Assembly: GCA_025356475.1 (NCBI GenBank)
Contig: JANXSX010000150.1
Span: 186,001-250,000 of the forward strand
DNA length: 64,000 bases
Origin: Isosphaeraceae bacterium
Lineage (GTDB): Bacteria; Planctomycetota; Planctomycetia; Isosphaerales; Isosphaeraceae
Direction of reading: 5' to 3'
The position numbers and the translations under genes are program-made. Position 1 is the first letter of the stretch, and every line of letters begins with the position of its first letter. This document shows, in pieces, positions 8,856 through 17,415 of the stretch. Under the pieces are notes generated by a model. That model did not search any database and was not told the DNA's origin. It worked only from the letters and a program-made list of their open reading frames with translations.

Positions 8856-10106
8856 TCACTTCCAGGCTGGACGGACCACCAGCGACGCGATCAGGGCGAA
8901 GCATGAGCCCAGGAGATAGACCGCAGCCGTGGAGCCGATCGCGGTGCTCAATCCGTAGAGGTCGCCCGCGATTCCGACGAAGAGGGGAGCAAGACTTCCA
9001 AGCGACCAGCCGACGGTGTTCATCAATCCTGCAGCGGTCCCCCGGACCTCAGCGGGTACAACGTCGAACAGGGACGCGAAGATATTGGAGTCGTAGACCC
9101 CTTTGGTCAGGCCGATCCCGACGAGTGCAATGCCGAGACCAAGCACGGTCGAAGCGATACCCGCCTGGAAAACACAAGGGGCCGCCAGGAGAAGGGCGAG
9201 GGCTTGGACTCGCATCCGGCCCCCAGTGCGACGCGCAGCGAGGTCCGCCAACCAGCCGCCGGAGAGGGCTCCGACGACACTACCAGCCTGGAGGAAGACC
9301 GTTCCCGTGATCGCCGCGTTGGTCAGGCTCAGCGCGAACTTTTCGTAGACGAACATGGGGAGCCACGTTAAAAGCGACATGGCGACGAAGTTGGCGCAAC
9401 CGAAGGCAGCAAGGAGGAAGACCGCCGAAGGAATCGACACGATCGTGATGATCCGACTCCCGAGTGAGCCTTGAACGGGCGCGATCAGAATCTCGGCTTC
9501 GGTTGTTCCTGATCGGGCAGGCTCGATTAACAGGAACCAGAGCAGGACGGCGTAGCCCATGCCGATGATCCCCAAGCCCCAGAACGGTGTTCGCCAGCCG
9601 TATTTCTCCCCCAACCAGCCCGCCAGTGCCCCCCCGCCGATCGTGCCGAGGTAAACACTCGTCTGATGGAGACCCATGGCGCGGGATCGGGTCCCCTTGG
9701 TGTGGTAATCCGAGAGCATCGACATTGAGGCTGGGAAATAGAACGACTCGCCTAGCCCTTCGGCCGCCCGGAAGATGAGGAGTTGCGTGAAGTTTCGGGC
9801 CATGGCCGTTCCTGCGCAGACGATGCTCCAGAACCCAAGGCCGAGGACGATCATGCCATTGCGGGGTCGCCCGTCGACGACGTAACCGGCCAGAGGTGCC
9901 ATCAAGGCATACACCACCATGAACGACATCCCGATCGCGCCCAGGTGGCTCTTCGAGAGTCCGAATTCCAGTTGGAGCGCGGGGAAGACGGAGTAAACCG
10001 CCTGGCGATCGGCGTAGTTGAAGAAGCCACAGAACCAGAGCAAGCCGACCACGAACCAAGGGTTGTGCCGGATGTCGCGAGGTCGATAAGGATTCACCGT
10101 GCTCAT
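8856..10106 (-). CDS. MFS transporter, anion:cation symporter-like
   Basis: A 416-residue, 12-helix major facilitator protein. Near the N-terminus it has GFFNYADRQAVYSVFPALQ, a signature of the ACS group that imports hexuronates, glucarate, sialic acid and similar organic acids. The loop 2-3 motif is GYVVDGRPRNGMI and the helix 4-5 region is RAAEGLGESFYFPASMSM. The gene follows the secreted sialidase-like gene by 73 bases on the same strand, so a role in importing a sugar acid released by that enzyme is a reasonable inference. AAAGG lies about ten bases before the start. Confidence 0.88.
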   Translation of the reverse strand: MSTVNPYRPRDIRHNPWFVVGLLWFCGFFNYADRQAVYSVFPALQLEFGLSKSHLGAIGMSFMVVYALMAPLAGYVVDGRPRNGMIVLGLGFWSIVCAGTAMARNFTQLLIFRAAEGLGESFYFPASMSMLSDYHTKGTRSRAMGLHQTSVYLGTIGGGALAGWLGEKYGWRTPFWGLGIIGMGYAVLLWFLLIEPARSGTTEAEILIAPVQGSLGSRIITIVSIPSAVFLLAAFGCANFVAMSLLTWLPMFVYEKFALSLTNAAITGTVFLQAGSVVGALSGGWLADLAARRTGGRMRVQALALLLAAPCVFQAGIASTVLGLGIALVGIGLTKGVYDSNIFASLFDVVPAEVRGTAAGLMNTVGWSLGSLAPLFVGIAGDLYGLSTAIGSTAAVYLLGSCFALIASLVVRPAWK

Positions 10107-10179
10107 GGAGTCGTGGCCTTTGGCAGGTCAGTTAAGGAAAGGCTTTGACGATCGTGGAAGTGGGCGAAACGACTTATCG

Positions 10180-11364
10180 CTATGGCTTTGCATCGCCCTG
10201 TCGGACCCACTCCTCATTAAAGTGAGCATGGCGGATCGTACTACCGATCGGTAAGCTCCCCTCGGTATAGGTCACGTGCAGTGATCCGTCCTTCGACTGA
10301 AGGATCGACGGATAATGATACGAACCCATGCCGACCCCATGCGCTTCCAGGTGCCGGGTCTTGCCCCAAGTGGCCCCCTCATCGTCCGAGATCGAGACCG
10401 CCAGCGTGTGGCGTCCCTTGATGCTGTCGTTATAGATGATCGCCCAATGTCCATTTTGGAGAGCGATTGCTTCGACCCCAGCTCCTGGGTTGGCAAGAAT
10501 CGACTCGGTGACCGGCCCCCAGGTTTGCCCTTCGTCCTTGCTGGTGCAGAGTCGGATCCTCAGCCGAGGGCCATTCTCACGCATGAAAGCGACAATCGAG
10601 CCGTCCGTTTTGCGAACGAGACTGGGCTGGATGTTTCCGAATCCGATCATTGGACCGGAAGTGGTCCAGGTCTTGCCTTGGTCGTCGCTAATCGCCACCA
10701 GAGACACGGAGAAGGTGTCGGTGTAGAGGGGTAAGAGCCAGCGTCCCGAAGGCAAGACGGTCGGATGGACGCGTGGCATCCACCCCAGCCGTTGATAGAG
10801 CAGATCCTTCGATAACACTTCGAGCTTGTCGAAGAAAGGTTTGAGAAGGGCGACGCTCTCAGGTTTGATGGTCGAAACGGCCTTGGCCCATTCCTCCGCG
10901 AATCCAGTGGGAGTGATGTGGATCACCCCTTCACGTGTCCATTCCGGAGCGCCATTCGACTCGGTCGGCTTGCTCGATTTTGCGAATTTGAGCAGGGCGC
11001 TCTCCCATCGGTGGTCAAGGATGGTCGGCCAGAACATCCACAGCGAACCGTCGGGCCCGGCGAAGAGTGCGGGGTTACAGTCCGGATAACCGATCGTGTC
11101 GGCCAGCTCGAATCTGGGGCTCCAGGTCTTCTCGCCATGTTTGAGCCGGGAGCCCACGATCCGCACATCATCCGACTTGCGCTCGCCCGTCCCCGTATAC
11201 CAAGCTGTCAGGAGGTCACCATTGGACAACTCGACAATGCACGACGCGTGATTATGTTTATTCTCATGGGGAAAGAGGACCGACGTTACATGGAACGGGT
11301 CGGCGGCATTGAGTGAACTTGTGAATGTAAGAAGTAGCGTAAATGAGAACATAAGACGATGCAT
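10180..11364 (-). CDS. Secreted exo-alpha-sialidase-like (BNR/Asp-box) protein
   Basis: Start set at ATG 11364 (MHRLMFSFTLLLTFTSSLNAADPF), which gives a clean signal peptide; the open frame extends 121 codons upstream across a repeat element without coding character. The 394-residue product has three Asp-box motifs on a six-bladed beta-propeller: SDDQGKTW, SKDEGQTW and SDDEGATW. The N-terminus NHASCIVELSNGDLLTAWY and the GYPDCNPALF segment match the bacterial sialidase-like family widespread in planctomycetes. It is probably periplasmic or exported and acts on glycans, but many relatives are not proven sialidases. The MFS gene 73 bases downstream may import the product. Confidence 0.87.
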   Translation of the reverse strand: MHRLMFSFTLLLTFTSSLNAADPFHVTSVLFPHENKHNHASCIVELSNGDLLTAWYTGTGERKSDDVRIVGSRLKHGEKTWSPRFELADTIGYPDCNPALFAGPDGSLWMFWPTILDHRWESALLKFAKSSKPTESNGAPEWTREGVIHITPTGFAEEWAKAVSTIKPESVALLKPFFDKLEVLSKDLLYQRLGWMPRVHPTVLPSGRWLLPLYTDTFSVSLVAISDDQGKTWTTSGPMIGFGNIQPSLVRKTDGSIVAFMRENGPRLRIRLCTSKDEGQTWGPVTESILANPGAGVEAIALQNGHWAIIYNDSIKGRHTLAVSISDDEGATWGKTRHLEAHGVGMGSYHYPSILQSKDGSLHVTYTEGSLPIGSTIRHAHFNEEWVRQGDAKP

Positions 11365-11421
11365 TGTGGAGTTTCCCTGAGAAGGTGTGTCATAGTCGTG
11401 AGCTTGGGAGTCTTCTCTCGT

Positions 11422-11562
11422 CGCCCTGAAAGGGTGGCCACAGATCAGCCCCGGGCATCGCTCGGGCGACGATAGCGGAGCTGGCGACTGCGTTCGGGAT
11501 GAGGCACGCCCTTTTCCCCGGTCGATGCCCGGGGCTGGTATGTCGGATCGCTTTCGGGCAAG
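11422..11562. repeat. REP-like palindromic element
   Basis: A perfect 15-base inverted repeat, CAGCCCCGGGCATCG at 11446-11460 and its complement at 11523-11537, surrounds about 62 bases. Imperfect outer arms (around 11423-11433 and 11551-11560) extend the symmetry. It fills most of the 349-base gap between the beta-helix gene and the sialidase-like gene. Spurious open frames through it read on both strands, which is common for dispersed GC-rich palindromes in planctomycete genomes. No transposase is encoded. Confidence 0.7.
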
Positions 11563-11713
11563 AATTGCAGAGTCCGCGACAATTGGGAGTGCCAATGGGC
11601 AGGGATCTACGAAAGAGTCGTAGAGACACATGTCCGGTGGCACATGCTTCGGACTTTGCGAACCTCCGGGCACGCCGGTCGTGAAACCCGACTCTAGTCG
11701 GCCCGGTGCCCGG

Positions 11714-14128
11714 TCACAAGCTGCCACTCTTGGTGACCACGGGCCAGGAGAACGACTTGGAGGGAACTTTGACCCCGTTCACAGTCGCGTTGAAAATGTC
11801 GATTCGGTTGGGAGCCGTGGTCGTGTTGTCCTTGTCGAAGTAGAGCAACTCGCCGGGATCGAGCCCTCCTTTGACCCCGATCCGAAGGGCTTCCCGAGCC
11901 TCTCGACTCGGCTTCGACCACATGGTCCGATTCCCCTTGGCCTCAAGGGTCAGGTAGACTCTCCCTGCGCCCGGCTCGACCGCATCGGAGTGGTCAACCA
12001 CGATGGTCCCCTCTCGGACGCAGTCTTCCAGCCGATTATTGGTGAGCCGAACCCCCAGAAAGGGGGCGTGGGTCCAGCCCCATCGCACAGGTTCTTCGGT
12101 GGGGGCGGCAGAGAGTCGGAACGGCTCGACGGCACCTGTGAACACGTTCCCCTCGATCTTAGTCCCGAAATGATTACCCACCAGGACGAGCGGAACGGCC
12201 TGATCGTGACCCCGGCTATCCAGGGTATTGCCCACGATCGCCAGGTCGACAAAGCCCGTTGTAATTGAGATCGAGTGGGTCGAGCTCGGGATCGGCGCGT
12301 CGAGTTTGAAGAGGGTTGGGCCATCGACACGCAGGACTCGACGCCACCGACCCGCTTCGGGTCCGTCGAGCAGGGCCACGATCGCTCCGACTCCGACCGG
12401 GGTCCCTTGCGGTTGGTGGATCGCCAGGGCCCGGCCATCTTCGGACAAGCCTGCGATTTCCCCTTCATAATGGATTCGGTACGACTCGGTGAGGATCGTT
12501 TCGGGGGCGTTCGGGTGGGGCACCTGGTCCGACTTGGCAGGCCCGACACCTCGGATCACGTTATTGGCGACCTGGATCCCATCGCCGGAACGGGTCAGGA
12601 CCAGGAACCGCCAGAGCTTGCCGGTCCCTCGTGGTTCCACCTGGTTTCCCTTGAGGATCAGCCGATCGGCCGCATGCCCCGAGAAGGCGGATGAGGTTTG
12701 GGCCCCATCGACACTTCCCTCATGTCGGTTGTCGGTGATCGTCCAGGGGCCACCAGTGAACTCGATGATTCCCCCTTGGAGGGTGCAGTCGTGAATCGAT
12801 CCTCCTACAATCCGGAAGAGCCGAGCCAGGCGAACGGCCTCGGGCCAAGTCTTCGAAGTGGGAATAGGAGACCGGAGGTCAAGCGAATCGAGTTCGAGGT
12901 CGCTGGCTCGATCGTTCCCTTGGACAGGACCACCGATCAAGGCCGGTCCATAGGAGACCTCTTCGTTCCAGCGGATTGGCCCCTCAATGCGGAGAGCGAA
13001 CCCTTTGAGCCGGACCCGGCTGGCTCGAATCTCGATGGCGCTGGTCCAAGCCGGATCGGTCGGCGGTTGCCGGAACTGGAGGGTCGTATTCGGCTCAGCT
13101 TCGATGACCAGCGGCCTCGACAGAACGAGAGGGGCATCAAGCCGATGGAGCCCCTGCTTGAGCACCAGGTGGTCGTTTGTCTCCAGGATCGCGACGAGGT
13201 TCTCGCCCGGTTTGACCTCGCGAGCCGGGGTGTTCGCGATGGAGTCCTGCGTAGGGGGCAAAGCCTTAACGCTGACATCTTCCCCGCTAGGGTTGGGGAT
13301 CGGAACGAGATTTGTCAGCTTTCTGGGATACTTACCGCCTCGAACGATGGCCCGATCCTGGTACTGGTTCGCGTAGGTCAGCTCGACAAGAAATGTTTTG
13401 CCGTTGGGATCGGTCTCGGGTTGGAAGTGGAGTGGGGCGACCTTCGCGTCCCCCGACCGGTTCAATTCTGCCCGGTTGCCGGCGAGCTTCGTCGGACCTT
13501 GGCTCCATCGCCCACCTTTGAGTTCCAAGAGGAGCACGGTCTGGATCGGCGACCGTCGAGAAAGCCCCGTCAGCTCGATGATCGCATCCTTAACCCCGTC
13601 GGGACCCGGGGCGCGAGTACTTCCGAGTATGTCTGCATCCGTTGCCCCCACCCACCGACCTGAAAGTTTGGCATCGGCAACACGAACCATCGGATCGGCG
13701 CGACCCCCTCGGAAGGTGAGGTCTGCCGTCGAGTTGTCGCTATAGCGAATCTTTAATGCGAACCCACGCCCACGTTCCACACGTGAGGGTTCGAGGTAGA
13801 TGTCGGCCTGGGGGCTGTTGTCCGACCGCTCGACCGACGCCGCGAAGGGACCTGGGGAACCACCAAACCGCCAGAGGTCACCGCCATCGCCGCTGACTTC
13901 GAGCTGCGTGATGACTCGATCGATCGGCAGGCCCTTGAGGATCAGGTGGATATCCTGAACGTCGCTAGGTTCCAGCCGAGGGCTCGGTCCGACCTTGTCC
14001 GACCCGTCCTGGCCGATCCACTCGACGCTGAGTCGCCCAACACCTGTCGGCTTGGTCTGGCTCCATGCGTCACCCAAGCAGATGGCGAGCACGCACCCGA
14101 CCCATAGGACATTCTTCCACATGTGCAT
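11714..14128 (-). CDS. Secreted right-handed beta-helix protein, function unknown
   Basis: An 804-residue protein with a signal peptide (MHMWKNVLWVGCVLAICLGDAWSQ). The first 260 residues are beta-rich and contain two related modules about ligand or mechanical properties that cannot be named. From about residue 300 the sequence has the short-turn pattern of parallel beta-helix proteins, with recurring phrases such as LVIEAEPNTTLQF, RVRLKGFALRIEG, GGSIHDCTLQGGIIEF and LAIVGNTLDSRG. Such proteins are usually polysaccharide lyases, glycosidases or binding proteins, but no catalytic set is evident. GGAAGG lies upstream of the start. The sialidase-like gene follows after the palindromic element, so a shared role with surface glycans is possible. 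Confidence 0.75.
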   Translation of the reverse strand: MHMWKNVLWVGCVLAICLGDAWSQTKPTGVGRLSVEWIGQDGSDKVGPSPRLEPSDVQDIHLILKGLPIDRVITQLEVSGDGGDLWRFGGSPGPFAASVERSDNSPQADIYLEPSRVERGRGFALKIRYSDNSTADLTFRGGRADPMVRVADAKLSGRWVGATDADILGSTRAPGPDGVKDAIIELTGLSRRSPIQTVLLLELKGGRWSQGPTKLAGNRAELNRSGDAKVAPLHFQPETDPNGKTFLVELTYANQYQDRAIVRGGKYPRKLTNLVPIPNPSGEDVSVKALPPTQDSIANTPAREVKPGENLVAILETNDHLVLKQGLHRLDAPLVLSRPLVIEAEPNTTLQFRQPPTDPAWTSAIEIRASRVRLKGFALRIEGPIRWNEEVSYGPALIGGPVQGNDRASDLELDSLDLRSPIPTSKTWPEAVRLARLFRIVGGSIHDCTLQGGIIEFTGGPWTITDNRHEGSVDGAQTSSAFSGHAADRLILKGNQVEPRGTGKLWRFLVLTRSGDGIQVANNVIRGVGPAKSDQVPHPNAPETILTESYRIHYEGEIAGLSEDGRALAIHQPQGTPVGVGAIVALLDGPEAGRWRRVLRVDGPTLFKLDAPIPSSTHSISITTGFVDLAIVGNTLDSRGHDQAVPLVLVGNHFGTKIEGNVFTGAVEPFRLSAAPTEEPVRWGWTHAPFLGVRLTNNRLEDCVREGTIVVDHSDAVEPGAGRVYLTLEAKGNRTMWSKPSREAREALRIGVKGGLDPGELLYFDKDNTTTAPNRIDIFNATVNGVKVPSKSFSWPVVTKSGSL

Positions 14129-14185
14129 CTCACGACCTTCCCTGATTGTCTCGACGTCCGCACCAGTCCCTTGGTCGATCGTGTC

Positions 14186-14536
14186 CTAGGCGTCCAGTCG
14201 GGCGACCGCCTCGGCCCAGTCTTCGGCGATGGTGAAGAACTGGATGAGCTTCATCGTACGCAGGACATCCTGAACGAACGGCTGGACCTGGAAGAGGACA
14301 AGCTTTCCTTTGCGGACATCCACCCGCCGCTTGATCGTGATCAGGACCCCGACATCCGCGCTCGAGAGGTACTCAATGGCACCCAGGTTGACGGCAAATC
14401 TCGGATCATCGCGAGTTTGGATCGAGGCGTAGAGTTGCTCGCGAGGGATCGAGCGGTGCTCGTCATTAGGAGCCCCTGTATCCTCGCAAGTGATTACGAG
14501 GATCCCTTCGACATCATGGGTCAAGTAGGAAAGCAT
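14186..14536 (-). CDS. STAS-domain protein (anti-sigma factor antagonist-like)
   Basis: A 116-residue single-domain protein. The centre IEYLSSADVGVLITIKRRV matches the STAS helix that carries the phosphorylatable Ser of SpoIIAA/RsbV-type antagonists, here the Ser pair in LSSAD. The C-terminus KLVLFQVQPFVQDVLRTMKL is also typical. These proteins bind an anti-sigma kinase when dephosphorylated and release a sigma factor, or act in related partner-switch pathways. GAGGCGG precedes the start. No anti-sigma or sigma gene is adjacent. The nearest possible kinase domain in the window is the receiver fusion at 26.5 kb, but pairing is only a guess. Confidence 0.85.
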   Translation of the reverse strand: MLSYLTHDVEGILVITCEDTGAPNDEHRSIPREQLYASIQTRDDPRFAVNLGAIEYLSSADVGVLITIKRRVDVRKGKLVLFQVQPFVQDVLRTMKLIQFFTIAEDWAEAVARLDA

Positions 14537-14688
14537 CGTCGCCGCCTCTGTCAGTGGGGGTTCACGCGACTCACTCTAGCCGACCAACCCTGTGACTTCC
14601 ATCGATTCCTGGGGCAGTTTCCTGTAAGCCACGTTCTCATGTCGGCCTCGAGACTTCCCGCTTGGGCTGAGTTGGCTTGTGTCCCTGC

Positions 14689-17415
14689 TTACGAGAGCCA
14701 TTCCAGCACCTGACCCGGTCGGACCCGTTTAGGTTTGACTTCGGAACTTTGGGTCGCCGGTTCGGGAGGTGACTCGCGGATGATCCGCATCGAAACCGGC
14801 TCGGACGAGGTTAGGGGATCGCCCAAGAAGGCACCGGATTCCAGGTTGAACCGTTGGGAGAGCAGCTTCTGGGCAGGTGAACCCCCCGTTCGTTTAGGGA
14901 CACCGGTCGAAGAGAGGATCAAGTCGTCTTGGGCTCGTGTGACTGCGACATAGAACAGCCGAAGGGCTTCTTGGCGTTCGCCAGATTTCTTGATCTGCGA
15001 GGACAGGAGCCACCCGAGGGCGTTCACATCACGATCCCCTTCCCCTTCGAGCTCGGCGGATTTCACGACTACGCCGAGGTCCCAGTCGAGGACGATACTC
15101 GTCCGGTCGCTGTTCGCCTTTCGGTTAAGGTCGGGTATAACGACGATCGGGAATTCGAGCCCTTTCGCCTTGTGGATAGTCAGGATTTTGACCGCCTCAC
15201 CAGCCTCATCGGTGGTCGTTGCTTCAGCTTCGTCGGGGGTCTTGCGAAGGTCCAGCCTGAGCCTGGCGACAAAGTCATTGAGGGTAAATCCCCCTCGCTC
15301 GTCGAACGACCGAGCCTTATCGACCAGCTTCCGCACATTGGCCAGCTTCCTCTCGCCGAGATGTTCGACCAGCAAGGCCGGCTCGTACCCAGCTTCGTCG
15401 AGCACCTGGCGCACAAAGGTCGCGATCGGCAACCGATCCTTGGCGATTCGCCAAGCGTCGAGTAGTCGCCGAGCCCGCTGGACTCGGATCAGATCGATGT
15501 CGGATAGCTTGGCTTCCGAACGCTGAGACTCGACCCAGAGCCCTGTGTATAGGTCTCCATCCCCACCGATCGTGAGCTGGTAGAGCCCCTGATCGCTGAC
15601 TCCGAAGAACGGACCTCGAAGGCACCCTGCCATGGCAAGAGAATCGGTTGGGTCTTCGATCGCCGAGAGAATATTGACGAGGTCGATGACTTCTTGCTGT
15701 GAGTAAAAGGCTTTGCCACCGATCACGTGGTAATCAAGGTCGACACTTGCGAGGGCTTGTTCATGATATCGCGTGTGATTCATGTTTCCGAGCAGGATCG
15801 CAACATCACCCGCATGGGCATGACGCTGACCACTAGGGCTCTCTGGATCGCGAATCAACCAGCCCTGATCGAGCCGGTTTCTCAGAAGTCGTGCGATCCA
15901 GGTCGCTTCGGTTGCGCGACGATGGTCCGCGTGAGTATCGTCATCTGAGTCACTGTCGATGGAGGCGGGGGCAAGTAACTCGACCCTGGGGCCGGAATTG
16001 GGCGTTTGATCGACGAGCCCCGCGCGGAGACTCTCGCCGGGGAACGTCGTATCGAAGAGTGCGTTGATCCAAGTGATGAGAGTTGGATGGCTCCGGAAAT
16101 TCGCCGAGAGCCGCAGTTGGCCCTGCTCGGGCATGGCGTCGTGGAGGTCGTCGAAGAGTTGGGGGCGAGCGTTACGGAACCGATAGATTGACTGCTTTCG
16201 GTCTCCAACGATGTAGAAGCCCCCCCCGGTCAGGGATCTCCCTTGTAGAAGCCGGAGAATCTCGACCTGGGTAGGGTCGGTGTCTTGGAACTCATCGACC
16301 AGAAGAAACTCGATCCGAGCCCGGATCGCCATCAGCGTTTGAGGAGTAGCCGCACGCAACAGGTCACGCGTGAGAATCATTTGATCATCAAAATCGATCA
16401 GCCCGCGTGCTCGCTTGATTTCGGCGTAGGACGTCCTCGCCTGAACGATCAGCCTGGCCAACGCTTGTCCTTTGACAATCGCGGCTAGGCTGGCCGTTGG
16501 GTCCCACTGAAGGATCTTGTCGCAACCATCAACTGCGCCTCGAAAGGCTTCATAGAGGTCCTTAACGGATTCATAGATATCCGGATTCTGCCAATGCGTC
16601 TTCTTATCCCCCTGGACCTTCGCTTGTTCACGCAGGTCTTTGAGCAGGGCTAAGGGGTCAGGGGACCCGAGCAGGTGTGGAAGCTCTGCGAGTAATACCT
16701 CGCGACGGTGCCGCCCCACCCCCGCAGTGGGCTCATTCCCCCGAAGGAAATCGAGCAGCGCTGCCGAATCTTCAATAAGCTGCCTGAGCAGGGCCGGAAC
16801 CAACTCGGTTCGCAGAAGGAGTTCCCAATTGGCCAGGATCTCCGACGGGTCCCGCTCTGACCACTCCTCAAGGTCGAGGCCGCCTCGAGTTCTCAATCCA
16901 TCGGAGATCGCCGTTTGGATTGGCTCGATCCCATACTCAATCGCAAGCTCCAGGAAGCTTGCATCCTGGGCTGAGAGCCACTGGCTGATCGACCGAGTTA
17001 CCGCTTCATCACGTAAGATCGGCGCAATCTGTTCGTCGGCGATTTCGAACTCGGGGTCGAGCCCGATCTCGATCGCGTGCCGCCGAAGGATCTGGCCGCA
17101 ATAGCTATGAAAGGTGCCGATCGGAGCGGCATCAAGTCCCAAGAGGATCGACCGCCAATAGCCCCGATCTGCTTCGGGATCGCTCAACCTGAGGTAACAA
17201 CGTCGGCGAATCCGCTCGCGAAGTTCCCGGGCGGCCTTATCGGTGAACGTCAATGCGACGATCGAAGGTAGCGGACGTGGAGAATTTCCCGAAAGCTCAC
17301 GCAGGTAGCGTTCGGTCAGTACGGTGGTCTTGCCACAACCTGCTCCCGCACGCAGGGCTACGCTGGTCTCCTCCTGGGAGATCGCCCGCTCTTGTTCCTC
17401 GGTGAGAGCGGTCAC
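14689..17415 (-). CDS. UvrD/RecB-family helicase, AddA-like but without nuclease domain
   Basis: A 908-residue superfamily 1A helicase. Walker A is GAGCGKTT (about residues 23-30), motif II is LLVDEFQDTDPTQ, motif III covers GDRKQSIYRFRNARP, and motifs V/VI include ILTIHKAKGLEFPIV and RLFYVAVTRAQDDL. Canonical AddA and RecB continue into a C-terminal RecB-type nuclease domain of about 250 residues. This protein stops at RPGQVLEWLS after the helicase core. The start is GTG at 17415, overlapping the stop of the upstream nuclease gene as GTGA, which indicates translational coupling and a two-subunit complex. The likely role is double-strand break end resection before recombination. Confidence 0.9.
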   Translation of the reverse strand: MTALTEEQERAISQEETSVALRAGAGCGKTTVLTERYLRELSGNSPRPLPSIVALTFTDKAARELRERIRRRCYLRLSDPEADRGYWRSILLGLDAAPIGTFHSYCGQILRRHAIEIGLDPEFEIADEQIAPILRDEAVTRSISQWLSAQDASFLELAIEYGIEPIQTAISDGLRTRGGLDLEEWSERDPSEILANWELLLRTELVPALLRQLIEDSAALLDFLRGNEPTAGVGRHRREVLLAELPHLLGSPDPLALLKDLREQAKVQGDKKTHWQNPDIYESVKDLYEAFRGAVDGCDKILQWDPTASLAAIVKGQALARLIVQARTSYAEIKRARGLIDFDDQMILTRDLLRAATPQTLMAIRARIEFLLVDEFQDTDPTQVEILRLLQGRSLTGGGFYIVGDRKQSIYRFRNARPQLFDDLHDAMPEQGQLRLSANFRSHPTLITWINALFDTTFPGESLRAGLVDQTPNSGPRVELLAPASIDSDSDDDTHADHRRATEATWIARLLRNRLDQGWLIRDPESPSGQRHAHAGDVAILLGNMNHTRYHEQALASVDLDYHVIGGKAFYSQQEVIDLVNILSAIEDPTDSLAMAGCLRGPFFGVSDQGLYQLTIGGDGDLYTGLWVESQRSEAKLSDIDLIRVQRARRLLDAWRIAKDRLPIATFVRQVLDEAGYEPALLVEHLGERKLANVRKLVDKARSFDERGGFTLNDFVARLRLDLRKTPDEAEATTTDEAGEAVKILTIHKAKGLEFPIVVIPDLNRKANSDRTSIVLDWDLGVVVKSAELEGEGDRDVNALGWLLSSQIKKSGERQEALRLFYVAVTRAQDDLILSSTGVPKRTGGSPAQKLLSQRFNLESGAFLGDPLTSSEPVSMRIIRESPPEPATQSSEVKPKRVRPGQVLEWLS

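Noticed and set aside
12698-13663. 321-residue plus-strand frame
   Set aside because: It is antisense to the beta-helix gene, has no ribosome site and uneven composition.
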